From Acidovorax soli (GTDB taxonomy: Bacteria > Pseudomonadota > Gammaproteobacteria > Burkholderiales > Burkholderiaceae_C), in the NCBI RefSeq assembly GCF_014207955.1, contig NZ_JACHLK010000018.1, positions 54,851 to 118,850 on the forward strand: DNA of 64,000 nucleotides, read 5' to 3'. Positions 1 to 8,648 of the stretch are shown here, piece after piece. Both the position numbers and the translations under genes were made by a program. A model generated the notes under the pieces. The model was not told where the DNA came from. It saw nothing but the letters and a program-made list of their open reading frames with translations, and searched no databases. Position 1 is the stretch's first letter; each line of letters starts with the position of its first letter.

Positions 1-2230
1 CGCTCACGATGGCCCGGTCGCCATCGTCGTCGGGCAGGCCGCGCACGAAGGACTGGTCGATCTTGAGCTTGTGGATGGGCAGCTTCTTGAGGTAGGCCAG
101 GCTCGAATAACCGGTGCCGAAGTCGTCGATGGCCAGGCTCACGCCCAGGCCGGCCAGCTCGTGCAGGCGCTGCTCCATCTCGGCGGCGTCCTGCAGCAGA
201 ATGGTTTCGGTCAGCTCCAGCTCCAGCAAGGTGGGCGGCAGCTGGTGCACGGCCAGCAGGCGCGTGAGCCGCTCCACGAAATCGGGCTGGCGGAATTCGA
301 GCGCCGAGACATTGACCGACACCACGATGGGGTGGCCGCCGTGGATCCAGGCCGCGGCTTCGCGCACGGCCTGCTCCATGACCCAGGCACCCAGCGTGAC
401 GATGTAGCCCGACTCCTCGGCCAGTGGAATGAACATGCCCGGCGAGACCGCGCCGAACTCCGGGTCGGTCCAGCGGATCAGTGCCTCGGCACCGGTGATG
501 GCGCCGGTCTCCATGCTCACCTGGGGCTGGTAGTGCACGGCCAGGCGCTGCTCGCCCAGCGCCTGGCGCATGGCGTGCTCGAGCTTCATGCGCGAGAGCA
601 GGTTGGCATTCATCTGCGGCTGGTAGAAGCCGTAGCTGCCGCGGCCGCGCTCCTTGACCTGGTACATGGCCGTGTCGGCCTGCTTGATCAGCTCGTCCAG
701 CGTGGCGCCATCCTGCGGGTACAGCGCCATGCCGATGCTGCACTGGATCGAAAAACCCATGCTGTCCAGCGTGAAGGGGCGCAGCATCTCATCGAGGATG
801 CGCCGCGCCACGCTCTCGGCCACCACGGCATCGCCGCCGTGCAGGTAGATCACGAACTCGTCGCCGCCCAGGCGGCACAGCATGTCGGTCTGGCGCAGGC
901 AGGTCTGCAGGCGCTCGGCCACCAGCTGCAGCACGCGGTCGCCAAAGGGGTGGCCCAGCGAGTCGTTGATGATCTTGAAGCGGTCCAGGTCCAGGAACAG
1001 GATGGCAAAGCCGGTATCGCTCTGGCGCGCGCCCTGGATGGCCGTGTCCACGCGCTGCGAGAGCAGCAGGCGGTTGGGCAGGCCGGTGAGCACGTCGCTG
1101 TAGGCCAGTTCCTCGATGCGCTTTTGCGCGGCATGCTGCAGGGTGAGGTCGCGCATGAAGCCGATGCTCTGCACCAGCCGGTCTTCGTCGTCGCGCAGCG
1201 CCACCCAGGACAGCTGCACGGCGCAGTAGGCATCGTTTTCGCGGGGCAGCCACAGCTCGCCCTCCCAGAAGCCCTCGCGCGCCCAGCCGGCCTCCACCTG
1301 GGCCATGAAGTCGGCATCGGGCCCGCCGCCGAACAGCGAGGCCGCCGCCGCGCCCTCGAAGGAACGCGCGTTCTTGCCCACCAGGCGCTCGCAGCCCGGG
1401 TTCATGCGCATCAGGCGGTGGTGGCTGTCGGCGATGAAGATCGCGTCCATGCTCGACTCGAACACCCGCGCCGCCAGGCGCAGGCTGGCCTGCACTTCGT
1501 GCTGGCGCGTGATGTCGCGAAACGAGTACACCCGGCCCACGGCGCGCCCCTGGCTGAACTGGGGCACCGAGCGGCGCTCGATGCTCATGCCATTGCGCAG
1601 CGCGATGATGTCGATGCTCTCCTGCATGGGCTCGGCCGTGATGGCGGCCAGCCGCTCCATGTAGAGCGGCACGTCGGCCACCTGGTCGGCCATGTGGGCG
1701 AACAGGGCTTCGTCGTCGCGGCGCACGAGCAGCGGGGCCGGCACGTTCCACAGCTGGGCCAGGCGCTGGTTGAAGGCGCGCACGCGCCCGTCCAGGCTGC
1801 ACACCAGCATGCCGTCGGCGGCCGAATCGAGCGTGGCGCGCAGCTCGGCCAGCAGGGTCTCGAGCTCGCGCTCGGTGGCCTGCTGGTGGCTGCGGTCCAC
1901 CATGGTCACGAGGAAGGCCGTGCCGCCTTCGAGCCGCGGCACGCGCGTCACGCGCCGCTCCACGGCCACCAGCATGCCCGTGGCATGCAGCACGCTGGTG
2001 TGGGAGTGGATGCCGTCGGCCACCACGGCCGCGGGCTGGCTCCAGAACACCATGTCCTGCGGCGTCGCGGCCAGCTGGGTCACCGGCATGTCGAGCATGT
2101 CGGCGATGGACAGGCCCGTCAGCTGCTCGGCCGCCTGGTTGGCCGCCAGGATGTGCAGCGTCTTTTCATCGACGAGCCACACCGCCTCCAGCAGACCGTC
2201 GATCCACGCCTGCGGCAGCGGCCGGATCAC
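1..2230 (-). CDS. PAS/GGDEF/EAL cyclic-di-GMP signalling protein, C-terminus cut off by window edge
   Basis: This is a cytoplasmic sensor/regulator that should make and/or degrade cyclic-di-GMP. The first ~370 residues look like tandem PAS-type sensing modules (typical PAS wording around residues 15-110, 130-240 and 255-370). A GGDEF domain follows with an intact RLGGDEF near residue 455, then an EAL domain with intact EALIRW near residue 580 and IDDFGTGYSS near residue 700. Both catalytic signatures are therefore present and either activity is possible. The GTG start overlaps the stop of the upstream HD-GYP gene (GTGA), so the two are translationally coupled. About 743 codons are visible; the last part of the EAL domain lies outside the window. 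There are no obvious membrane segments in the visible part. Confidence 0.93.
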   Translation of the reverse strand, partial: MIRPLPQAWIDGLLEAVWLVDEKTLHILAANQAAEQLTGLSIADMLDMPVTQLAATPQDMVFWSQPAAVVADGIHSHTSVLHATGMLVAVERRVTRVPRLEGGTAFLVTMVDRSHQQATERELETLLAELRATLDSAADGMLVCSLDGRVRAFNQRLAQLWNVPAPLLVRRDDEALFAHMADQVADVPLYMERLAAITAEPMQESIDIIALRNGMSIERRSVPQFSQGRAVGRVYSFRDITRQHEVQASLRLAARVFESSMDAIFIADSHHRLMRMNPGCERLVGKNARSFEGAAAASLFGGGPDADFMAQVEAGWAREGFWEGELWLPRENDAYCAVQLSWVALRDDEDRLVQSIGFMRDLTLQHAAQKRIEELAYSDVLTGLPNRLLLSQRVDTAIQGARQSDTGFAILFLDLDRFKIINDSLGHPFGDRVLQLVAERLQTCLRQTDMLCRLGGDEFVIYLHGGDAVVAESVARRILDEMLRPFTLDSMGFSIQCSIGMALYPQDGATLDELIKQADTAMYQVKERGRGSYGFYQPQMNANLLSRMKLEHAMRQALGEQRLAVHYQPQVSMETGAITGAEALIRWTDPEFGAVSPGMFIPLAEESGYIVTLGAWVMEQAVREAAAWIHGGHPIVVSVNVSALEFRQPDFVERLTRLLAVHQLPPTLLELELTETILLQDAAEMEQRLHELAGLGVSLAIDDFGTGYSSLAYLKKLPIHKLKIDQSFVRGLPDDDGDRAIVS

Positions 2231-3555
2231 GCTCCACCCTCGTCGGGGACAGCGGCCACGGCACGTTCGAAGAAGTAGCAGATGCGCTTGCGCGGCGACA
2301 GGTAGTCGAGCGCCTCGCGCGGCAACTGGGCGGGCTTGAGGCTGCGGCGGATGCCCAGCTCGGGCACGGTCTCCAGGTCGAGGATGGGCGCCTCGTCCTT
2401 GGGCACGCGCGGGTCGTGCACGATGACCTTGGGGCGCAGCGGCCGCGAGGAGTTGACCGAGGCCACGATGGCATAGCGGTCGTTGACCAGCTGCACGATG
2501 GAGCCCGGCGGGTACACCCCCATCATGCGGATGAAGGCCCCCAGCACCACGGCATCGAAGCGCGCCTTGTGCTGGGCGAAGATGACGGACAGCGCCTCGT
2601 GCGGCGTGAGCCCGCCCATGCCGCTGCCCGGGCTGCACAGCCGGTCGTAGTGGTTGACCAGCGCCAGCACCTGGCCGGGGCGTGAGAGGTCATGCGCCGT
2701 GAGCCGCATCGGAAAACCGCTGCCGTCCACCATCTCATGGTGCTGCGCAATGGCCAGCAGCACCGGCTTGCCCAGGCCCATGCGGCTCGCCAGCGCCACG
2801 GACTCGCGCACATGGCCCTCGTAGCGGGTGCGGTCGGGCGCCGGCATATGGGGCAGTGCGTTCTTGAACGCATCGGGCAGGCGCATCTTGCCCAGGTCGT
2901 GCAGCAGGGCTGCCACGCCCAGGTCCTGCAGGTCTTCGGCCTTCATGCCCAGGGCCTTGCCCAGCAGCAGGCTGACGACCAGCACGTTCACGGGGTGCAG
3001 CGCGCCGGACTCGCCCACGCCTTCGGACAGCAGGCGGATCACCGAATCGCCGTTGTTGAGCAGATCGGTCACGCAGCCGGCCACCAGCAGCTCGCCATCG
3101 GTGCGGGCGCGCTCGGGCAGCTCCACCACCAGCTTTTCCAGCTCCACGTAGCGCCGGGTGGCTTCGCCAAAGCGCTGGTTGCACAGGGCCAGGGCACGGT
3201 TCTGCGCCTCCAGCAGCCGGCGGCGGCGGGCGGCGGCCTCGTCCGCCGCAGGGTCCGCGGAGGCCGCCAGCGGGGCGGGTGCCGTGGCCTCGCGCACGGC
3301 GCCGGCCGCATCGGGCGGCGGTGCATCCTCGGGGCCGCCCACCGGGGGCAGGGGCAGATCACGCAGGTCGGGGTCGCTCTTCTTGGGTACGTAGCGCACC
3401 TCGGTCAGCCCCAGTTCGCGCAGGGTGGCGATCTGTTCGGCCGACGCCACCCGGAAGCTGCTCACCGGAAACGGATGGTGCATCCAGCCCAGGTCGAGCT
3501 GGATGTACATGCCGATGCGCAGCTGGCGGATATCGATGAGGATGGACGAATTCAC
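2227..3555 (-). CDS. HD-GYP domain cyclic-di-GMP phosphodiesterase with N-terminal DUF3391
   Basis: The protein is a probable c-di-GMP phosphodiesterase of about 442 residues. Its N-terminus (from VNSSILIDIRQLRIGM) matches the DUF3391 domain often fused to HD-GYP enzymes. The metal-binding HD motif HDLGK is near residue 217 and the GYP region reads HHEMVDGSGFP near residue 271, with F in place of the usual Y. The start is uncertain: the frame is open up to 3798, but the domain starts at the GTG at 3555, and another GTG at 3576 is also possible; no strong Shine-Dalgarno sequence is seen. The gene is followed without a gap by the GGDEF/EAL gene. The 284 bases upstream to the next gene hold no convincing gene and probably carry the promoter. 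Confidence 0.9.
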   Translation of the reverse strand: MNSSILIDIRQLRIGMYIQLDLGWMHHPFPVSSFRVASAEQIATLRELGLTEVRYVPKKSDPDLRDLPLPPVGGPEDAPPPDAAGAVREATAPAPLAASADPAADEAAARRRRLLEAQNRALALCNQRFGEATRRYVELEKLVVELPERARTDGELLVAGCVTDLLNNGDSVIRLLSEGVGESGALHPVNVLVVSLLLGKALGMKAEDLQDLGVAALLHDLGKMRLPDAFKNALPHMPAPDRTRYEGHVRESVALASRMGLGKPVLLAIAQHHEMVDGSGFPMRLTAHDLSRPGQVLALVNHYDRLCSPGSGMGGLTPHEALSVIFAQHKARFDAVVLGAFIRMMGVYPPGSIVQLVNDRYAIVASVNSSRPLRPKVIVHDPRVPKDEAPILDLETVPELGIRRSLKPAQLPREALDYLSPRKRICYFFERAVAAVPDEGGA

Positions 3556-3839
3556 TGCAAACGTACGTGAGGAAACACGGCGGCACTTCTGCCACCATTG
3601 GTTACACCCATTATCTCCAGTTCTGAAGGCTTGTCTTGCCCTGCCATGCCCCGGGACATTCCCCCTGCACCACGGCTGGCGGGGGCTGCGGCGCGATTTA
3701 CCTCCTGGTAAAAACCCTGGGGCGGGCTGCGCAGCGAACGGCGCCCCCTGCGGGCCCGGGCCGCACGCCGCATGCGTGCAAGTACGTAGGACACACAAAA
3801 CAACAGTCCGGCACGCCCCTCAGCCCCGAGCCCACTGTA

Positions 3840-4565
3840 TCACCGGCACCACAGCGAAGGCTTGACGACCAGGTCCATCCACAGCGCCCAGCCCGCCGCC
3901 GCGCACAGCAGCCCCCCGGCAATGCGCGTGCCCCAGTCGGCCCGGGCCTGGTTGATGCGGCGGCGCAGGCGCCCCCACAACCAGGGCCCGCCCACCAGCC
4001 ACACCCCGCTGCCCAGGGCGAACCAGGCCATGGTGGCGGCCCCCTGCACCGGCCCGCCGCTGAGCGCCGCCACCAGCAGGGCCGAATAGAGCAGGCCGCA
4101 GGGCATCAGCGCCCACAGCAGCCCGGCCACCCCCACCCCGCCCGCCCCGGCCGTGAGCGGCCGAACGCGCTGCCAGACCCTGCGGCCCAGGTGCTCCACC
4201 CAGGCCGGCTGGCGCGCCTGCACCATGAGCAGCACGCCCCAGGCCATCACCGCCAGGTGCAGAAAAACCCACGCGGGCTGCAGCGCCGCCGTGCGCTGCG
4301 TGAGCCAGGCCAGGCTGTCCATGGCCAGCGCCGCAGCAGCACCCAGGCCCGCATAGCCCGCCACCCGCCCGCCATGGAAGGCCACGAGCCGCCCCAGGGC
4401 GGGCGGTGGTGGTTCCAGCGCTGCACCTGCCGGCCCGGCCCAGCGCACCGGCTGGCCGCCCCCCTGCTCCACCAGCGCCCCGCAGGGTGCAGCGCACATG
4501 GCCAGGCAGTGCGGGCCACCGGCCAGGCCCATCACCAATGCGGTCCAGCCCAGGGTGGCCAGCAT
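3840..4565 (-). CDS. Sulfite exporter TauE/SafE-family membrane protein linked to hemN
   Basis: This is a 241-residue integral membrane protein with about six hydrophobic segments. The first carries GGPHCLAMC, a GxxHCxxMC signature found in TauE/SafE-like and DsbD-like proteins encoded near cbb3-oxidase and hemN genes. The His and Cys residues suggest handling of copper or another thiophilic metal, but the substrate cannot be read from sequence. The ATG lies two bases after the hemN stop, so it is co-transcribed and probably translationally coupled with hemN, and shares the FNR box upstream of it. A role in cytochrome oxidase maturation is inferred from this context only. Confidence 0.85.
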   Translation of the reverse strand: MLATLGWTALVMGLAGGPHCLAMCAAPCGALVEQGGGQPVRWAGPAGAALEPPPPALGRLVAFHGGRVAGYAGLGAAAALAMDSLAWLTQRTAALQPAWVFLHLAVMAWGVLLMVQARQPAWVEHLGRRVWQRVRPLTAGAGGVGVAGLLWALMPCGLLYSALLVAALSGGPVQGAATMAWFALGSGVWLVGGPWLWGRLRRRINQARADWGTRIAGGLLCAAAGWALWMDLVVKPSLWCR

Positions 4566-4567
4566 GG

Positions 4568-5950
4568 TCAGATGATCCGGGAGAACCGGGCGCGGTTGCG
4601 GTCGGCCTGCAGGTAGCGGTCGAACACCATGGCGATGCCGCGCACGAAGAACCAGCCCATGGCCGTGACGGTGATGCCCTCACCGGTCACGTTGACCAGC
4701 CCCTGCTCCTGCAGGCCGGCGAGCTGCTCCAACTCTGCCGCGAAGCTGCGGCGAAAGTCGATCAGCCAGCCCGCCTCGATGGACTCGAAGGACAGCTCGC
4801 CCTGGCACATCAGCGCCATGATGACGGCGCGGCGCACCAGGTCGTCGCGGTTCAGCGCCAGGCCGCGCACCACGGGCAGGCGGCCCTGGTCCAGCAGGTC
4901 GTAGTACTCGTCCAGGGTCTTGGCGTTCTGGCTGTAGGTGGCGCCCACGCGGCCGATGGCCGAGACGCCCAGGGCGATCAGGTCGCAGTCGGGTTGCGTG
5001 CTGTAGCCCTGGAAGTTGCGGTGCAGCCGCCCCTGGCGCTTGGCCACGGCCAGGGCGTCGGTGGGCAGCGCGAAATGGTCCATGCCCACATAGACATAGC
5101 CCGCGTCCATGAACTGCTGCAGCGAGCGCGACAGCATGGCCACCTTGGAGGGTGCCGCCGGCAGCTCGGCCGGCACGATGCGCCGCTGCGGCTTGAAGCG
5201 CTCGGGCAGGTGCGCATAGGCATACAGGGCGATGCGGTCGGGCCGCAGGGCCTTGACCTGTTCCAGCGTGCGGTCGAAGGATTCGGGCGTCTGCCGTGGC
5301 AGGCCGTAGATCAGGTCCACGTTGACCGACTCGAAGCCCAGCCGGCGCGCCGATTCGACCAGCGCGAACACCTGCTCGGCCGGCTGCACGCGGTGCACGG
5401 CCTTTTGCACGTCGGCATCGAAGTCCTGCACGCCAAAGCTCAGGCGGTTGAAGCCCAGCTCGGCCAGCACGGCCAGGCGCTCGGCCGTCACGGTGCGCGG
5501 GTCCACCTCGATGGAGTATTCGCCGCCCGGCGCAAAGCTGAAACTGCGCTTGAGCACGGCCATCAGCTCGCGCAGCTTGTCATCCGACAGAAAGGTGGGT
5601 GTTCCCCCGCCCAGGTGCAGTTGGCTCACCACCTGGCCGGTGCCGCAGTGGGCCGTGTGCAGCTCCACCTCGCGCGCCAGGTAGCGCAGGTACACGTCGC
5701 CCCGGTCGTGGTGCTTGGTGATGATCTTGTTGCAGGCGCAGTAGTAGCACAGCGATTCGCAGAACGGAATGTGCACATACAGCGACAGCGGCAGTGCCTT
5801 GCCCGGCGCGCCCGCCCGGCGCTGGGCCAGGGCCAGCACGTAGTCGTTTTCGCCAAACGCCTCCACAAAGCGGTCGGCCGTGGGATAGGAGGTATAACGG
5901 GGGCCCGGCACGTCGAAACGGGTCAGGAGTTCGGGCGTCACAGCGGTCAT
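4568..5950 (-). CDS. hemN: Oxygen-independent coproporphyrinogen III oxidase HemN
   Basis: HemN is a radical-SAM enzyme that decarboxylates coproporphyrinogen III to protoporphyrinogen IX without oxygen, in the cytoplasm, for heme synthesis under low oxygen. The 460-residue length fits the family. The N-terminal PGPRYTSYPTADRF is typical of HemN, and the cluster-binding motif reads CESLCYYCAC (CxxxCxxC) near residues 70-80. The HemN C-terminal domain is present. The gene is divergent from the fnr-type regulator. An FNR box at 6006-6019 lies 56 bases upstream of the ATG, consistent with anaerobic activation. Confidence 0.96.
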   Translation of the reverse strand: MTAVTPELLTRFDVPGPRYTSYPTADRFVEAFGENDYVLALAQRRAGAPGKALPLSLYVHIPFCESLCYYCACNKIITKHHDRGDVYLRYLAREVELHTAHCGTGQVVSQLHLGGGTPTFLSDDKLRELMAVLKRSFSFAPGGEYSIEVDPRTVTAERLAVLAELGFNRLSFGVQDFDADVQKAVHRVQPAEQVFALVESARRLGFESVNVDLIYGLPRQTPESFDRTLEQVKALRPDRIALYAYAHLPERFKPQRRIVPAELPAAPSKVAMLSRSLQQFMDAGYVYVGMDHFALPTDALAVAKRQGRLHRNFQGYSTQPDCDLIALGVSAIGRVGATYSQNAKTLDEYYDLLDQGRLPVVRGLALNRDDLVRRAVIMALMCQGELSFESIEAGWLIDFRRSFAAELEQLAGLQEQGLVNVTGEGITVTAMGWFFVRGIAMVFDRYLQADRNRARFSRII

Positions 5951-6005
5951 TTCGGGGGCATTCCTTATTGAGGTGGAACTTTGCCGCAGTGCTTGCCCCC
6001 CGTCC

Positions 6006-6019
6006 TTGACCTAGATCAA
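6006..6019. promoter_or_regulatory. FNR box between hemN and fnr
   Basis: The sequence TTGAC-CTAG-ATCAA matches the FNR consensus TTGAT-N4-ATCAA with one mismatch. It lies in the divergent hemN/fnr intergenic region, so it could control both genes. It is one of three near-identical sites in the window, the others being at 25038-25051 and 27676-27689. Confidence 0.85.
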
Positions 6020-6054
6020 GTGTTGAAAGGCCCGCAGGGCCCACAATTTGATTC

Positions 6055-6843
6055 ATGTCAGCCACCACCACGCTCCTCTCGCCGGATGCGATCCGTTCGC
6101 AACCCCCAACAGCTGCTGCGCCCATGAACCCGCTCACCATCAAAGTCGCCTGTTCCAACTGCAACCTGCGCGAGCTGTGCATGCCCGTGGGCCTGAACGA
6201 CGCGCAGCTGGAACGCATCGACGAGATCGTGGCGACGCGGCGCAAGGTCAAGCGCGGGGGCACGCTGTTCCGCAACGGCGAGACCTTCACCTCGCTGTAC
6301 GCCATCCGCACCGGTTTCTTCAAGACCTGCGTGGCCACCGAGGACGGGCGCGACCAGGTGACGGGCTTCCAGATGGCGGGCGAGATCATCGGCCTCGACG
6401 GCATCGTGAACGACCACCACACCTGCGACGCCGTGGCGCTGGAAGATGCCGAGGTCTGCGTGATGCCCTTCGACCGCATCGAGGAGCTCTCGCGCGAGGT
6501 CACGGCCCTGCAGCACCACGTGCACAAGATCATGAGCCGCGAGATCGTGCGCGAGCACGGCGTCATGCTGCTCCTGGGCAGCATGCGTGCCGAGGAGCGC
6601 CTGGCGGCCTTTCTGCTGAACCTGGTGCAGCGCCTGCACGCGCGTGGGTTCTCGCAGTCCGAGCTGGTGCTGCGCATGACGCGCGAGGAAATCGGCAGCT
6701 ACCTGGGCCTCAAGCTCGAAACCGTGAGCCGCACCTTCTCGAAGTTCGTCGAGGAAGGCATCGTCGAGGTCAAGCAGCGCCATGTGCGCATCCTCGATAC
6801 CGATGCGCTCAAGCGCATCGTCAACTCGCAGACCTGCAGCTAA
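6055..6843 (+). CDS. fnr: Fnr-family oxygen-sensing transcription regulator
   Basis: This is a 262-residue CRP/FNR-family regulator. The N-terminus carries CSNCNLRELC (C-x2-C-x5-C), and a fourth cysteine follows in FKTCVATEDGRD. Together these match the four ligands of the oxygen-labile [4Fe-4S] cluster of Fnr. A cyclic-nucleotide-binding-like domain follows, then a dimer helix and a helix-turn-helix with ETVSRTF, equivalent to the E-SR residues that read TTGAT half-sites. An ATG at 6124 (MNPLTIKVACSNC) is an alternative start; neither start has a good ribosome-binding site. It is the expected regulator of the FNR boxes in this window. The FNR box at 6006-6019 just upstream suggests autoregulation. 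Confidence 0.94.
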   Translation: MSATTTLLSPDAIRSQPPTAAAPMNPLTIKVACSNCNLRELCMPVGLNDAQLERIDEIVATRRKVKRGGTLFRNGETFTSLYAIRTGFFKTCVATEDGRDQVTGFQMAGEIIGLDGIVNDHHTCDAVALEDAEVCVMPFDRIEELSREVTALQHHVHKIMSREIVREHGVMLLLGSMRAEERLAAFLLNLVQRLHARGFSQSELVLRMTREEIGSYLGLKLETVSRTFSKFVEEGIVEVKQRHVRILDTDALKRIVNSQTCS

Positions 6844-6847
6844 AACT

Positions 6848-7450
6848 TCAAGAGACCTGCAAGCGGGCGAGCACTTCGGCCCGGCCGCCAGCATCGGCCC
6901 GCAGGATCAACGCCTCACCCGAGCTGGTATTGCCGCCCGCGAGGTCGGCCAGCACGAACATGTGCGTGAACCAGGCCTCGAAACTTCCGGCCCGCAGCGA
7001 TGCTGCCGCCAGCGCCTGGCGCAATTCGCGCAGATGCTCCGCGCCGGTGGTCTCGCGCGCGCCATGTGGGGAGCCCAGCGCCGGCCACACCTGGGGTGCT
7101 GCAAACGCCAGGGTCGCCGTGTCGATACAGCGGCACCAGGGACTCGAAAGCACCTTGGCCGGCTGCAACTGACGTTCCTTGAACCACGCGCCCGTGCGCC
7201 GCGCCTGCGCGCGGCCTTCTTCGCTGAGGTTGCGCTGCGTGTTGCAATCGCCCAGGCGAAACCTCGGAGGATCAAAGGTACCGGGCGCCAGGGCATGGCG
7301 GAAGGCTGCCACCACACCGCCCTTGCGCAGCAGGGCTTCGGCCTCTCGATCCTGGCTGGCCCAGGCGCGCAGCGTGGTGAGGGCCAGGCCCGCACCCAGC
7401 AGGGTGCGCCGGCCCAGGGCCGCGTCCTGAAAACGGTGGCATGTCGGCAT
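6848..7450 (-). CDS. Exported histidine phosphatase family protein
   Basis: A 200-residue protein begins with a Tat-like signal (GRRTLLGAGLALTTLRAWAS). The mature part has AFRHALAP, the variant RHG motif of the histidine phosphatase (phosphoglycerate mutase-like) superfamily. Downstream are LSEEGRAQARRTGAWF and SSPWCRCIDTA, which are usual second and third motifs. The substrate is unknown; homologues are annotated as secreted phosphatases. The frame is open to 7609, but the ATG at 7450 is preceded by GGGAAG at good spacing and places the signal peptide at the N-terminus. It is convergent with the fnr gene, only a few bases apart. Confidence 0.8.
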   Translation of the reverse strand: MPTCHRFQDAALGRRTLLGAGLALTTLRAWASQDREAEALLRKGGVVAAFRHALAPGTFDPPRFRLGDCNTQRNLSEEGRAQARRTGAWFKERQLQPAKVLSSPWCRCIDTATLAFAAPQVWPALGSPHGARETTGAEHLRELRQALAAASLRAGSFEAWFTHMFVLADLAGGNTSSGEALILRADAGGRAEVLARLQVS

Positions 7451-7566
7451 GGGACTTCCCGGCATCGGGTGGAGCGTTGGAGCCCCACTGTAGCGGGGAG
7501 TGCGCCGCCGGGTGCAAACCTGCGGGGGCGCCGGGGTCTTGCCGCAGCGCCCCGGGCCCGCTCCAC

Positions 7567-8553
7567 TCAATCGAGCGAAATGCGCTGTGCCTTGATCAGC
7601 TTGTGCCACTTGTCGGTTTCGGTGCGGATCAGGTCCGCATACTGGGCCGGCGTGCTGGCCACGGGCTCGATGCCGAAATCGATGAGCTTTTGCTTCACGG
7701 CAGGCTGGTTGATGGCCGTGGCCACCTGCTTTTGCAAAGCGTTCACCACGTCGGCCGGCGTGCCCGCGGGCGCAACGATGCCTACCTGGGCCGAGGCCTC
7801 CACATTCTTGAAGCCCAGCTCGGCAAAGGTCGGCACATCGGGCAGCTGCGGCAGGCGCTTGGCGTTGGCCACGGCCAGGGGGCGCACCTTGCCGGCCTTG
7901 ATGAAGGCGCCGCCGGCGGCCAGGTCGACCATCATCGCGGGGATCTGGCCGCCGGCCAGGTCGGTCAGTGCCGGCGCCGCACCGCGGTAGGGGATGTGGG
8001 TCATGAACAGGCCGGCATCGACCTTGAGCAGCTCCATCGCCAGGTGGTGCGGGCTGCCTGCGCCGGCCGAGCCGAAGCTCATGGCGCCAGGCTTGGCCTT
8101 GGCCTTGGCGATGAAGTCCTTGGCGTCCTTGAAGTCCGCACCGGGGTGGGCCACCAGGATCATGGGGAACTTGCCCATCAGCGTCACGGGCACCAGGTCC
8201 TTGCTGGGGTTGTAGGTCAGCTTGCTGTACAGCGCGGGGTTGAACACCATGGTGCCGTTGTCGGCCGACAGGATGGTGTAGCCGTCGGGTGCGGAGCGGC
8301 CCGTCTCGACGGCGGCAATGGCGGTGTTGCCACCGGGCTTGTTGTCGATCAGCACTGGCTGGCCGATCTGCGTCGACAGCTGCTGGCCCACCGTGCGCGC
8401 GAGAAAATCGGAGCCGCCGCCTGCCGGGTAAGGCACCAGCCAGCGGATGGACTTGGCGGGGTAAGCAGCAGTTTGCGCGCTGGCCGGTGCGGCCCAGGCC
8501 AGCAATGCAGGCAGAGCCAACATGGCGGCAGCCAAGCGACGATTTTTCAACAT
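7567..8553 (-). CDS. Bug-family tripartite tricarboxylate transporter substrate-binding protein
   Basis: This is a 328-residue periplasmic receptor of the Bug/TctC family. It has a Sec signal peptide (MLKNRRLAAAMLALPALLAW...ASA). Typical Bug wording follows: IRWLVPYPAGGGSDFLAR, QPVLIDNKPGGNTAIA, and HIPYRGAAPALTDLAGGQI. Such receptors bind small carboxylates or aromatic acids for a TctAB-type transporter. No tctA or tctB gene is nearby, so it is an orphan receptor. It is divergent from the iclR regulator; a half-site of the IclR operator candidate lies in the intergenic gap. Its ligand may be related to the substrate of the neighbouring P450, but this is inference. Confidence 0.92.
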   Translation of the reverse strand: MLKNRRLAAAMLALPALLAWAAPASAQTAAYPAKSIRWLVPYPAGGGSDFLARTVGQQLSTQIGQPVLIDNKPGGNTAIAAVETGRSAPDGYTILSADNGTMVFNPALYSKLTYNPSKDLVPVTLMGKFPMILVAHPGADFKDAKDFIAKAKAKPGAMSFGSAGAGSPHHLAMELLKVDAGLFMTHIPYRGAAPALTDLAGGQIPAMMVDLAAGGAFIKAGKVRPLAVANAKRLPQLPDVPTFAELGFKNVEASAQVGIVAPAGTPADVVNALQKQVATAINQPAVKQKLIDFGIEPVASTPAQYADLIRTETDKWHKLIKAQRISLD

Positions 8554-8598
8554 GTCCAGACCTCGTAGGATTAATATCTGCGTGATGTTACTCCGCTA

Positions 8599-8606
8599 TG
8601 CGTAAT
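8599..8606. promoter_or_regulatory. Operator half-site candidate in the Bug/iclR gap
   Basis: The 8-mer TGCGTAAT also occurs inside the perfect palindrome before the P450 gene (9483-9490). It lies between the divergent Bug and iclR genes, where an IclR protein would be expected to bind. Only one half is well conserved, so this is tentative. Confidence 0.4.
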
Positions 8607-8619
8607 ATCCCGAGGCAGC

Positions 8620-8630
8620 GTTTACCCTAG
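8620..8630. repeat. Left copy of inverted 11-mer flanking iclR
   Basis: GTTTACCCTAG here is the exact reverse complement of CTAGGGTAAAC at 9452-9462. The two copies bracket the iclR gene, one just before its start and one over its stop codon. The function is unknown. Confidence 0.5.
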
Positions 8631-8648
8631 GTTTCACACCAAAAGACC

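Noticed and set aside
71..2278. 735-codon open frame on the plus strand
   Set aside because: It is the antisense shadow of the PAS/GGDEF/EAL gene; the protein is His/Ala/Gln-rich without motifs, while the minus strand carries intact GGDEF and EAL signatures.
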